NCBI GenBank assembly: GCA_910588225.1
Contig: CAJUQT010000045.1
Span: 1-32,410 of the forward strand
DNA length: 32,410 nucleotides
From: an uncultured Acetatifactor sp.
Lineage (GTDB): Bacteria; Bacillota; Clostridia; Lachnospirales; Lachnospiraceae
Direction of reading: 5' to 3'
This document shows positions 7,358-15,418 of the stretch, piece by piece; positions within the stretch are counted from its first letter, which is position 1; each line of letters starts with the position of its first letter. The notes under the pieces are model-generated. The model had not been told where the DNA came from. It ran no database searches and saw nothing but the letters and a program-made list of their open reading frames with translations. Made by a program: the position numbers and the translations under genes.

Positions 7358-10300
7358 ATGAGCGATATATGGAACATGCTTGGAATAGAGCCGACAGATG
7401 ACAAAAAAGCCATAAGAAGAGCCTTTGCGGCGCAGTCAAGGCTTCATCATCCGGAGGAGGAGCCGGAGTATTTTGCGGCTCTGAACCAGGCGTATAAGGA
7501 GGCTCTGGACTATGGGGCAGGCGGGGAGAAAAAATGGGAAGCACCCGCAGCCTTCCTTCCGGAGAGAAGAACCCAAAAAAAGACAGAATATAGAGAATCT
7601 TCTCAGGAAAGCGGGCAGGAAGAAGCCCGAGGTAAGGAAACTGCCCGCGGAAAAGCGAAGGAAAAAGCGTGGAATTTCAAATTGACCCATGAAAATGAGC
7701 GCGTTAAGAATGAAAATACGCTGGACGAAAAAAAGCAGGAAGAAACGGAAGACAGCGCATTCATTCATGAAAAGAAGCAGGAGGAAGAGAAAGACAGCGC
7801 TTTTGTTCATGAAAAGGAGCAGGAGGAAGAGAAAGACGATACTTTCGCTCATGAAGAGACGCAGGAAAAGCAAACCCATGAGGTTACAGACAAGGAGCAG
7901 GACAAGGAAGACGCCGGCGAGGAAAACTCCCTGCTGAGACGCCTGGATCAGGCGGCGGAACAGGCCATAAGAAAAAGCATGGAGACCGGAGCGCTCCATG
8001 ATTTTATCGTCCTGTTTGAGAATCCCAAACAGGCAAAGCAGGCCGATACCTGGAAACGTTTTTTCCTGACAGAAGCTTTTCTGGGAGAGCAGTTTTCGGA
8101 GGAATTCGCAAAAGGATTGCTTACCTATTTATCAGAACAGACCATCTGCCCTGGCGATAATCTGCCAATGGGACTTCTCCAGGAGCTTGCCATTGCGTAC
8201 GCCTTCATTCCCCATTTTGCAGGAGAGGAATATTTCGAGGGCCTGAAATATCCGAAGGAATGGTACAAGGTTTCCGTGGAAAACACCTTTCCGGGCAGGC
8301 GGTACGCCGCCGAAATCTTCAACATGCAGGGACGGGAATGCGACCTGAAATCCATGACCAACCGCATTTTGCGGCAGCCTGCCAACAAGGTGCGGCACAA
8401 CGCCTTTTCCGACTACCTGGCCATGAAAGAGATGAGCAGGGATGGCAGGCTGACCGCCGGAGAAAGGGAGATCTGGCAGCATACTCTGGGAGCCTGCCAG
8501 CCATATTATCTGTTCGAGCGTAACGGCAAACGGATCGGAGGCGCGGATTACGAGTCCCGCAGTGAATGTGTGGTGAAGCTTTATGTCCAATGGCTGAAGG
8601 ACGAGCAGCTGCCGGAGGAGGTGCTGTTGTTCTTCTATAAAAAGCTGGACTTCAAGGCGCTGGAGCGCAGCAGTACAAGAGGACTTTATTGCGGGCTGAA
8701 AGAAGAAGTGCTGCGTCAGCTGCCCCGGGCGGAGGAGATTCTGTTCGGAGAGGACGGAAAGGAGCAGCTTATCACGAAGCTCTATAGAACCTATTCCGCC
8801 ATCATCAATGACAACCAGACCAATTACGACAAATTCATCTATGGAGAAACCCCGGAAATCAGAGACCGGGCCCGGGCCTTTTTCGCCCTGCCGGAATGGG
8901 AACAGCTAAAGAATGAAAAGGCATTGTTTGAACGGATTTACAGCACGTCCAAAAGGATTGTGATGCCCCGAACCGTGGCGGAGACACTGGTCAGGCATCT
9001 GTCCCGGGGAGACTTTCCGGAGCCGGAGAGGACAATGCTGACAGAAAGTCTGCTTCGTTCCCTTGCCACAGAAAAAATGTGCCAGGAGCTGGATTATCGA
9101 TATGAAATCACCTTGACTTCCACGGACCTTAAGGATATCGGGGACAGCCCTGATTTCTGGCAGTATTTTCTCATGCGGGGATTCGGGTTCCGTCATGCAA
9201 AAGTCAGAGGCAGCTGGGAGGAAAATTATATCTATGTCATGGATGGTCAATGCTATCTTCCAGCCTATATCAATTATATTTATGCGCCGTCCCGGGCGTG
9301 GCAGAGGCGTTTTGTGGGATTCGATGAAGAGAGGGAAGAGATACGGGAGCCAGTGAGCCTTGTCTGCCCCATGCCGGGAGGCAGGAGTCTCAGGGTAGAA
9401 TTCCATTATCATTATTGTCTGTATTTTGTGCGGAATTCCGTGGATGATTTTGTGAATGATTCCGTGAGTGAGGCTGTGAGTCAGCCTGTGAACGAAGTGC
9501 GGGTGACGGATCCTGTTCTGACGTTTTCAGAATTGCAGGAATATGCGGAAAATCTGGAGAAACCGGAGGAATTTTTCTTATCTTTGGCAGTCACCGCCAT
9601 TGAGGATTCTGACAGAAGCGCCGCCCGGACGCTGATCGAAGCCTGGCTGAAACGGATTCCCCTGCATCCCTTTATCATTCCGACAGTGGCCCGGATGCTG
9701 GCTGCCGATAATGACAGACTCCCTGCGGCTGTATTGCATACTCCTGTCCATATAGGAGTAGCAGAAAGAGAATCGGCAGAGTATGGACCGGAGGAAAAAT
9801 CCAATGGGATATTGTCAGAGAGAAAAACAGAAGCCGTACTTTACAGTGAGCAGGAGCGGTTCTGCTTCCGGGCACTTGTTTCGGAAGAGGGGTTCAGCAT
9901 CTGGAGGCAGTTGGATTATGGCTGGCAAGATATCATATTCCGCAATGCGGAATTGGGCTGGCGGAAGTGCGGGGAATATACTTGGGAGAACAATATCCCG
10001 ATAGACAGTGCTCCGGGGACCAATCATTTGGAGGATAATACTTTAACGGATGATAGCCTGTCAGGTGACACACTGTCGGGCATAGAAGACATCAATAACA
10101 GCAAGATTTCCGCAACCGGAACAGATACTCCGGAAGGCAGAAGGGCAGTCGCCCGGAATGTGCTGGATACCCTCCGCCAACCTCAACCACAGTTACGTGC
10201 TGCCTATCCTCTGGAAGGCATGGACATTGCGCAAAAGGCGGCAAAGATTCTGGAGGCAATGGGCTGTCTCGAGAACATGGAAGGATATTGCGTACTCCGC

Positions 10301-11236
10301 TACGGAGAGAAAAAGGAAAAGCGACACGACAGAGTGTTTTACGGTGCCCGGACACCCTTTGGCTTTGACCTGAAAGCCCAATCGCCGGCACATGTGAGAA
10401 GTAGAGACTTTCTTATGGCGTCTTCCAATACGAAGATTAAGGAGTCCAAAGTCCTGGCAGGGCGCTTTGGATGGGGATTCAAGTATTCTCCCAGTTCCGA
10501 TTACGGCCCCATGTATGTCTATCAGGGACAGAGCGGGAAACTCTATGCCTATGGGAGCATCCGGATGCACCGCGCGGACAGTCTGGACCAGCTGCTGGCA
10601 GACTTTTTCCAGAAGGAGTGGGAAGGGGTGACAGAAGTGGAGGCTTACGAGGGGAGCCTCACCGTATCCAGACTGGACCACAGACTGGAATACTGCTATA
10701 CGGAGGAGGATATGCGGCAGTCCATGCGCAGTCAGGAGGAAACTGTGGCTGACAGATTCACCCTGTTTGGAGGTTATGGCATGTGGATGGAATTTGTCCG
10801 TTGGATGGATGAGATACTGAATTCGGGGCTGCCTTCCTGGGTGAATGTCATCATGGTGAACCTTGACTGGGAAAAGGGCGGAGCGTTGGCCTTTGCCGGT
10901 GTCCATGAGAAGGATGAGGACGCTGTGTCAGAGGAAATGGAGGAAAAAGGCGATATAGATTTGGAAGATACGGTGGATGAGAATGGGACAGACACAGACG
11001 AGAGGCACACGGATGAGTCAGACGAGGCTGTGCCTGAAACGGCCGAGTCGGCGGAGAGCGATGACAGCTCACAGGACCAGGTATACCTTCCACCGATACC
11101 TCTACTGATCTGGGCAAAGGGAATGGACAGAAGGGACAGGGCGGAATTCCTCCTCAATGCCATGCAGTGGTATGTGGACTGCGGGAGATTTGCCGAAAAA
11201 ACGGGAGGCAGAGAGATCAGGATACTGGTGAATTGA
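7358..11236 (+). CDS. Giant J-domain protein (HPE in place of HPD), partner of the upstream Hsp70
   Basis: This is a 1292-residue protein. Residues 1-50 form a J-domain-like helical hairpin (MLGIEPTDDKKAIRRAFAA, then RLHHPEEEPEYFAALNQAYK). The catalytic His-Pro-Asp tripeptide is His31-Pro32-Glu33. J-like domains with HPE occur in related clostridial proteins as I recall the family, so this need not be inactivating. Residues 70-190 are charged and repetitive. The rest is a long region with no domain I recognise, ending in an acidic segment (about 1185-1240) and a short hydrophobic terminus. There is no signal peptide or membrane span. AAAGGA precedes the ATG by eight bases. Three in-frame repeat arrays lie inside it. 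It is likely a client-recruiting co-chaperone; the client is unknown. Confidence 0.85.
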   Translation: MSDIWNMLGIEPTDDKKAIRRAFAAQSRLHHPEEEPEYFAALNQAYKEALDYGAGGEKKWEAPAAFLPERRTQKKTEYRESSQESGQEEARGKETARGKAKEKAWNFKLTHENERVKNENTLDEKKQEETEDSAFIHEKKQEEEKDSAFVHEKEQEEEKDDTFAHEETQEKQTHEVTDKEQDKEDAGEENSLLRRLDQAAEQAIRKSMETGALHDFIVLFENPKQAKQADTWKRFFLTEAFLGEQFSEEFAKGLLTYLSEQTICPGDNLPMGLLQELAIAYAFIPHFAGEEYFEGLKYPKEWYKVSVENTFPGRRYAAEIFNMQGRECDLKSMTNRILRQPANKVRHNAFSDYLAMKEMSRDGRLTAGEREIWQHTLGACQPYYLFERNGKRIGGADYESRSECVVKLYVQWLKDEQLPEEVLLFFYKKLDFKALERSSTRGLYCGLKEEVLRQLPRAEEILFGEDGKEQLITKLYRTYSAIINDNQTNYDKFIYGETPEIRDRARAFFALPEWEQLKNEKALFERIYSTSKRIVMPRTVAETLVRHLSRGDFPEPERTMLTESLLRSLATEKMCQELDYRYEITLTSTDLKDIGDSPDFWQYFLMRGFGFRHAKVRGSWEENYIYVMDGQCYLPAYINYIYAPSRAWQRRFVGFDEEREEIREPVSLVCPMPGGRSLRVEFHYHYCLYFVRNSVDDFVNDSVSEAVSQPVNEVRVTDPVLTFSELQEYAENLEKPEEFFLSLAVTAIEDSDRSAARTLIEAWLKRIPLHPFIIPTVARMLAADNDRLPAAVLHTPVHIGVAERESAEYGPEEKSNGILSERKTEAVLYSEQERFCFRALVSEEGFSIWRQLDYGWQDIIFRNAELGWRKCGEYTWENNIPIDSAPGTNHLEDNTLTDDSLSGDTLSGIEDINNSKISATGTDTPEGRRAVARNVLDTLRQPQPQLRAAYPLEGMDIAQKAAKILEAMGCLENMEGYCVLRYGEKKEKRHDRVFYGARTPFGFDLKAQSPAHVRSRDFLMASSNTKIKESKVLAGRFGWGFKYSPSSDYGPMYVYQGQSGKLYAYGSIRMHRADSLDQLLADFFQKEWEGVTEVEAYEGSLTVSRLDHRLEYCYTEEDMRQSMRSQEETVADRFTLFGGYGMWMEFVRWMDEILNSGLPSWVNVIMVNLDWEKGGALAFAGVHEKDEDAVSEEMEEKGDIDLEDTVDENGTDTDERHTDESDEAVPETAESAESDDSSQDQVYLPPIPLLIWAKGMDRRDRAEFLLNAMQWYVDCGRFAEKTGGREIRILVN
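7727..7867 (+). repeat. In-frame 42-bp tandem repeat in the J-protein
   Basis: Three full 14-residue units (EKKQEETEDSAFIH, EKKQEEEKDSAFVH, EKEQEEEKDDTFAH) and a partial fourth (EETQE) follow the J domain. They are highly charged and probably helical or disordered, consistent with a flexible spacer. Confidence 0.9.
9434..9493 (+). repeat. In-frame 12-bp tandem repeat in the J-protein
   Basis: Five consecutive 12-base units encode NSVD, DFVN, DSVS, EAVS and QPVN. The shared base pattern is close to GATTCCGTGANT. The array is a short insert between two otherwise non-repetitive segments. Confidence 0.8.
10034..10078 (+). repeat. In-frame 15-bp tandem repeat in the J-protein
   Basis: Three 15-base units encode DNTLT, DDSLS and GDTLS. 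They lie in a polar segment that also looks like a linker. This is the third repeat of a different period within one gene. Confidence 0.65.
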
Positions 11237-11364
11237 TTACGGTATGGGAATCCATACGAGCTATTTTGGAGGCGCCGGCATTGAAAGCATATATTGCCTT
11301 GATTGTGCAGGAATGCTCTGAAACCATGTTATAGATATTGATTCACATAGAAGGAGGCAGGAGA

Positions 11365-12756
11365 ATGGCGCAGAAACAAAAGGACACGGTGTATTTCTAT
11401 GGGATTCCGGCCTATGGCCACACCCTTTCCAACCTGTATCTGGCCGGCCGGCTGGCGGAGGCAGGATTTCGTGTGATTTATTACTCCGTCGAACCTTTTC
11501 AGAAGGTGATTGAGGAAAACGGGTGTGAGTACCGCCCGTACTCTATAAACTGGGAGAACCTGGATTTAAGGGACGGGGAAAGGATTCTGAAGCTTTACCG
11601 GCTGATTCTGCAATATACCTGGGAATTGCTTCCGGAACTTTTGCGTCAGGCTGGGAAAGAGCGGCCCAGGGCTATCCTGTTTGAGTCGCTGGCCCTGTGG
11701 GGCAGGGCCGTAGGAGAGCTGGTCTCTGTGCCAACCTTTGCTTTCTACAGCATTGCCGCCATCGACTGGACATGGAGGCGGCCCGGAGGGAAGGGAACGT
11801 CCGGTATCCTGCCTGTATGTCCATGGAAAAAGGGGCTCAGTGAATATGTGCCGGGATTCTCCGGCGGCTTTTTGCGATATGGGAAGGAACTTCCTGGGGC
11901 GATGTCCTATGTGCGGCGCCTGAGAGTAAAGTATGGATTGAAGAGGCTGGGGCTGATGCCCGTATTGATGAACAGAGGAGATTACAATCTCTGTGGGTAT
12001 TCCAGGCTGTTTCAGCCGGGAGGGCGCTGGTTCGGTGCGGAATACCGGTTCACAGGGCCGTTGTCTGTCCACAGACGGACGGTGGAGCACAATGATTTCT
12101 CCTGTCTTGCATGCACTTCCGGAGAGCTGCTGATTTACATCTCTCTGGGAACCATTTTCAATGAAAATGAGGCGCTGCTGCAGGAGGTGATCCGGCAGTT
12201 CGGGAGAGATTCCGGTAAAATAACAGATTCTTGCAAGAGAAGAGATTCTGACAATAGAAGGATTCCCGGCGGGAGAGGGAATCCTGGCAGGCAGGGAAAT
12301 ATCGGCGCAGCAGGAGATTTCTGTGAAGGAAGAGACTTTGGTGTCGATGAGAAGCCGGAGAAAGAACCGTTCCGAGTGGTTTTGGTCTGGGAAGGAAACC
12401 GTCGGTTCCCGGAGAATTTCATTGTGCGACCTTTTGTGAATCAGAATGAGATTTTGCGTCATGCGGACCTTTTTATCACAGCAGGAGGCGTGAACAGCAT
12501 CCATGAGGCCCTCTATTTCGGGGTGCCCTGTCTGCTGTGCCCTCAGCAGGGGGAGCAGCTTCTGAATGGGAGACAGTTCCAGAGGCTGGGATTTGGTCGG
12601 ATATTGCGTAATCCGGCCAAAATGTGGCAGGAAGCCATGGAATGTATGCAACTGCGCAAAACCTGGACGGAAAAAAGGCGGGCGGCAATGACAGCGGTGT
12701 CTTTAAGAGAGGTGCTGGAAATATTTGAAGAGTTACATGAAAAACCAGAGAGCTGA
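11365..12756 (+). CDS. GT1/MGT-type glycosyltransferase
   Basis: This 463-residue protein has a GT-B fold. The N-terminal acceptor domain opens with YFYGIPAYGHTLSNLYLAG, like macrolide glycosyltransferases and other GT1 enzymes that act on small lipophilic acceptors. The donor domain contains LLIYISLGTIFNENEALLQE and, from about residue 370, FITAGGVNSIHEALYFGVP followed by CPQQGEQLLNGRQF, the NDP-sugar binding signature. The usual histidine of the HGG motif is alanine here. An insert of hexapeptide repeats (about 281-328) separates the first donor strand from FRVVLVWEGNRRFPEN. I chose the ATG at 11365, preceded by AAGGAGG at the right distance, over an in-frame TTG nine codons upstream. It leads the condensing-enzyme series and probably glycosylates its product (inference). 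Confidence 0.85.
   Translation: MAQKQKDTVYFYGIPAYGHTLSNLYLAGRLAEAGFRVIYYSVEPFQKVIEENGCEYRPYSINWENLDLRDGERILKLYRLILQYTWELLPELLRQAGKERPRAILFESLALWGRAVGELVSVPTFAFYSIAAIDWTWRRPGGKGTSGILPVCPWKKGLSEYVPGFSGGFLRYGKELPGAMSYVRRLRVKYGLKRLGLMPVLMNRGDYNLCGYSRLFQPGGRWFGAEYRFTGPLSVHRRTVEHNDFSCLACTSGELLIYISLGTIFNENEALLQEVIRQFGRDSGKITDSCKRRDSDNRRIPGGRGNPGRQGNIGAAGDFCEGRDFGVDEKPEKEPFRVVLVWEGNRRFPENFIVRPFVNQNEILRHADLFITAGGVNSIHEALYFGVPCLLCPQQGEQLLNGRQFQRLGFGRILRNPAKMWQEAMECMQLRKTWTEKRRAAMTAVSLREVLEIFEELHEKPES
12205..12348 (+). repeat. In-frame 18-bp tandem repeat (8 units) inside the glycosyltransferase
   Basis: Eight consecutive 18-base units encode RDSGKI, TDSCKR, RDSDNR, RIPGGR, GNPGRQ, GNIGAA, GDFCEG and RDFGVD. 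The early units begin close to AGAGATTCCGG. The array falls between a beta strand and the next strand of the donor domain, where GT1 enzymes normally have a short loop. Confidence 0.85.
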
Positions 12757-13143
12757 AGGCCGCTGTAGTATTCAGGAATAATGTTGGTTCAGTCCCAACT
12801 TAACCCTCCGCTGTTTTGCCCTGCTACCGATCAGTTTGTGCAGTTCTTTATCCTTCATTTCGATACAAAAGGTACTTATCAAGGGAAAAGATAACCTGTT
12901 TGCCCAAGGCGGACTACGATATTTTAACATATTTACGTCTGAAATATAACGAGAATAGAAAAATGTTTTGTGGCTACACCTGCTTATTATGCATAGTATG
13001 GCTATTGCATAAAATTATTAAAAATAAAGCGAAATAATGTAATAGCCCATGCATCATGACATAAAATGAACAGGAGATGCATATGGGCTATTTAAGAAAA
13101 ATTGAATATGAAATAGAGAGCGGACGGAATGGGGGAGAACCAT
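12757..13143 (+). other. 387-base gap without a supported gene
   Basis: The gap between the glycosyltransferase and the SDR-MBL gene has an AT-rich second half (12920-13045). One short open frame (12816-13037) has no ribosome-binding site or protein-like composition. The only structure I see is the inverted repeat at 13043-13090. The AT-rich part may hold a promoter for the following genes, but no clear -35/-10 pair stands out. Confidence 0.5.
13043..13090. repeat. Inverted repeat upstream of the SDR-MBL gene
   Basis: TAGCCCATGCATC (13043-13055) and GATGCATATGGGCTA (13076-13090) are complementary apart from two extra bases in the second arm, around a 20-base AT-rich loop. It lies about 55 bases before the chosen start codon. 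With no T-run it does not look like a terminator; an operator or leader hairpin is possible. Confidence 0.5.
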
Positions 13144-15282
13144 ATGGGGGATACACAGGAAACAGGAAAAACAGAGGAAACCGTCGGAAGACAGACGGTT
13201 CTGGTGACAGGCGCCACCGGCTTTCTGGGAGAATATCTGGTGCGGAGGCTTGTGAAGGAATACAGGGTGCTGGCACTGGGGCGGAACAGAGAGAAGGGCA
13301 GACAGCTTGAAGCATACGGAGCTTTGTTCTGTCAGGGAGATTTTACGGACCGGGAGAGCTGTGCTCCCTGCTTTGAAGGGGTGGATTATGCCATTCATGC
13401 GGGTGCTCTTTCCACTGTGTGGGGAAAGTGGGAGGATTTCTACCGGACCAACGTGGAGGGAACTGACCTGGTGGCGGGGTTGTGCCTGGAGAAAGGTGTC
13501 CGAAGGCTGGTCTATCTCTCATCTCCCAGTATATATACCGGAAAGGAAGATCAGTATCATATTCGGGAGGAGCAGGCGCCTCGACAAAATAATCTGAACT
13601 ATTATATCAAATCCAAGCTGATGGCGGAAGGTGTGATCCGCAGGTGGAACAGAAAAGGGTTGGAGACAGTCATCCTGCGGCCCAGAGGGTTGATCGGCAT
13701 CGGAGATACCAGCCTGGTGCCCAGGCTTCTTCGGGCTAACAGGAAGACGGGAATTCCCCTTTTCCGAAATGGAAGGAATTTGGTGGATATTACCAGCGTG
13801 GAGAATGTGGCGCTGGCCTGTGAGCTGGCCATGAAGGCCCGGGGCGCTTCCGGGAAAGTATTCAATATAACCAACGGAGAACCCATGGAATTTCGCCGGA
13901 TTCTGGAACAGTTTCTGGATGCCATCGGAGAACAGCCCCGTTACCTGCGGCTGCCCTTTGGGGCGATGTATGCCGTGGCTGGGGGACTCGAGTGGATTTA
14001 CCGGACATTGGGGCTGGCCGGAGAGCCGCCGCTGACCCGTTACACAATCTGTACGCTGGGGTATGCCCAGACCATGGACGTCTGCCAGGCCCGGAAGATT
14101 CTGGAATATCGGCCGGAGAAGACTCTGGCGGAATCCATCCGGGAGTATGGCGCCTGGTGGAAGGAAGACCATAGGACGGAAGAGCCTGACAGCACAGGGT
14201 GGAGGAGCAGCAGGACAGCTTTGGCAGGCAGAAGAAGAGCCCGAGTGGAATGTGTTGACAGCGCAAGGCGAAGGGGCAGCAGGACAGCCCTGGCGTGCAG
14301 GAGGATAATCAGATTTGCAGAGTATGACAGCGCAGAACAGACTGGCAATGAGAACAAAGCTGCGCGTCCCGGCAAAGTAGTGGAAGTGCGGATATATCGC
14401 TGCGGCTCCTGTACCAACAATCTGGGAATCATTTTCCGGGGAGGGATATCGGCCGGAAGAGAGCCTATGGATTCAGGACAATCAGGTAAACCATATAGAG
14501 ATTCCGGACAGGAGAAGTTCCGACGGAAAGGAAAGTTCTCCAGCATGTGGAAGATATTTGGCAGTGCAGGTTGGGAAAAACGGCAGTTCCCGGCCCGGGC
14601 TGTGCTGATTCGCCACCGGGAGCTTGGGAATATCCTCTATGACACCGGATATTCCCGGGAGATCTTCGAGGGCGGCATGGCCCTGCGGCTGTACCGCCTG
14701 CTGAATCCGGTACAGCTGGAGGAAGGGGAGACCATAGCCGAGAGACTTAAGCAGGACGGAATTTTACCGGAGAGTGTGAAAATCATTCTACTGTCCCATG
14801 CACACCCGGATCATGTGGGGGGACTGTCACAGTTTTCCGGTTATGATCTGGTGGGGCTGGAGGAGACTTTGGATGCCCTGCATCATCCCAGTGTCCCCAG
14901 GCTGATGTTCCGTTCCATGGTGCCGCCAAAGGGCAGTATTCGCAGGGAAGTGAGGCCGGAAACCTGTCTGCGGGATCACTTCCTTTGCAGTTATTTTGAG
15001 GAAGTGTACGATCTGTTTGGAGACGGCAGTCTGGTAGGAGTGCGGCTGGAAGGGCATTCCAGGGGACAGATGGGCTTGTGGATTCCGGATGTAAATCTTT
15101 TCCTGGCGGCGGACGCCTGCTGGGGAGGGGATCTGGTGAGAGCTACCCGGCGTATGCGCCTGTTGCCTAAGCTGCTGCAGGATGATTTCACTGCCTATGA
15201 GGACAGCCTGAAGAGAATCTGCCATATGAAACGGGATTATCCGCAGATCAAGGTGTGCTTCACTCACCAGCTGTGGAAATGA
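13144..15282 (+). CDS. Fusion of an extended SDR (NAD(P)-dependent epimerase/dehydratase type) and a metallo-beta-lactamase-fold hydrolase
   Basis: This 712-residue protein starts with an extended SDR domain at about 17-345: Rossmann motif VLVTGATGFLGEYLVRRL, YLSSPSIYTGKEDQYHIREE, catalytic YxxxK in NYYIKSK, then VDITSVENVALACELA. It is close in type to the 3-beta-HSD-like/OleD branch. A basic repeat-rich linker follows (about 346-480). The C-terminal MBL domain has the zinc motif LLSHAHPDHVGGL (about 549-561), GHSRGQMGL, an aspartate in AADACWG and a terminal histidine in CFTHQLW, so the ligands look complete. I chose the ATG at 13144 because GGGGGAG lies just before it; an ATG five codons upstream is the alternative. 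The usual state is two separate proteins. Joining a reductase and a hydrolase (thioesterase or lactonase-like) suggests consecutive steps. Confidence 0.88.
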   Translation: MGDTQETGKTEETVGRQTVLVTGATGFLGEYLVRRLVKEYRVLALGRNREKGRQLEAYGALFCQGDFTDRESCAPCFEGVDYAIHAGALSTVWGKWEDFYRTNVEGTDLVAGLCLEKGVRRLVYLSSPSIYTGKEDQYHIREEQAPRQNNLNYYIKSKLMAEGVIRRWNRKGLETVILRPRGLIGIGDTSLVPRLLRANRKTGIPLFRNGRNLVDITSVENVALACELAMKARGASGKVFNITNGEPMEFRRILEQFLDAIGEQPRYLRLPFGAMYAVAGGLEWIYRTLGLAGEPPLTRYTICTLGYAQTMDVCQARKILEYRPEKTLAESIREYGAWWKEDHRTEEPDSTGWRSSRTALAGRRRARVECVDSARRRGSRTALACRRIIRFAEYDSAEQTGNENKAARPGKVVEVRIYRCGSCTNNLGIIFRGGISAGREPMDSGQSGKPYRDSGQEKFRRKGKFSSMWKIFGSAGWEKRQFPARAVLIRHRELGNILYDTGYSREIFEGGMALRLYRLLNPVQLEEGETIAERLKQDGILPESVKIILLSHAHPDHVGGLSQFSGYDLVGLEETLDALHHPSVPRLMFRSMVPPKGSIRREVRPETCLRDHFLCSYFEEVYDLFGDGSLVGVRLEGHSRGQMGLWIPDVNLFLAADACWGGDLVRATRRMRLLPKLLQDDFTAYEDSLKRICHMKRDYPQIKVCFTHQLWK
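14188..14330 (+). repeat. In-frame 69-bp tandem repeat in the SDR-MBL linker
   Basis: Two 23-residue units start DSTGWRSSRTALAGRRRARV and DSARRRGSRTALACRRIIRF, and a third begins DSAEQ. The GCAGCAGGACAGC core recurs exactly 69 bases apart. Further along the linker, MDSGQS and RDSGQE form a weaker pair ten codons apart. Confidence 0.8.
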
Positions 15283-15418
15283 GGGGCATGGAGGTAAGCA
15301 GGTATGAAAAATAGCAGGTCTGGGAGCGGACAGCCGTGGAAATAAGCAGGAACGGAAATTGCAGATATGGAGACAGGAATGGTGGAATTGTCAAAGTGAC
15401 AGGCGGGGAGGCAGCGAT

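Noticed and set aside
12205..12348. CRISPR-like array
   Set aside because: Units are 18 bases with no spacers and lie in frame within a coding region.
11566..12651. 361-codon minus-strand open frame opposite the glycosyltransferase
   Set aside because: Shadow frame without recognisable domain; the sense strand has the GT1 motifs.
12816..13037. Short plus-strand ORF of 73 codons in the gap before the SDR-MBL gene
   Set aside because: No ribosome-binding site, odd composition and no link to neighbours.
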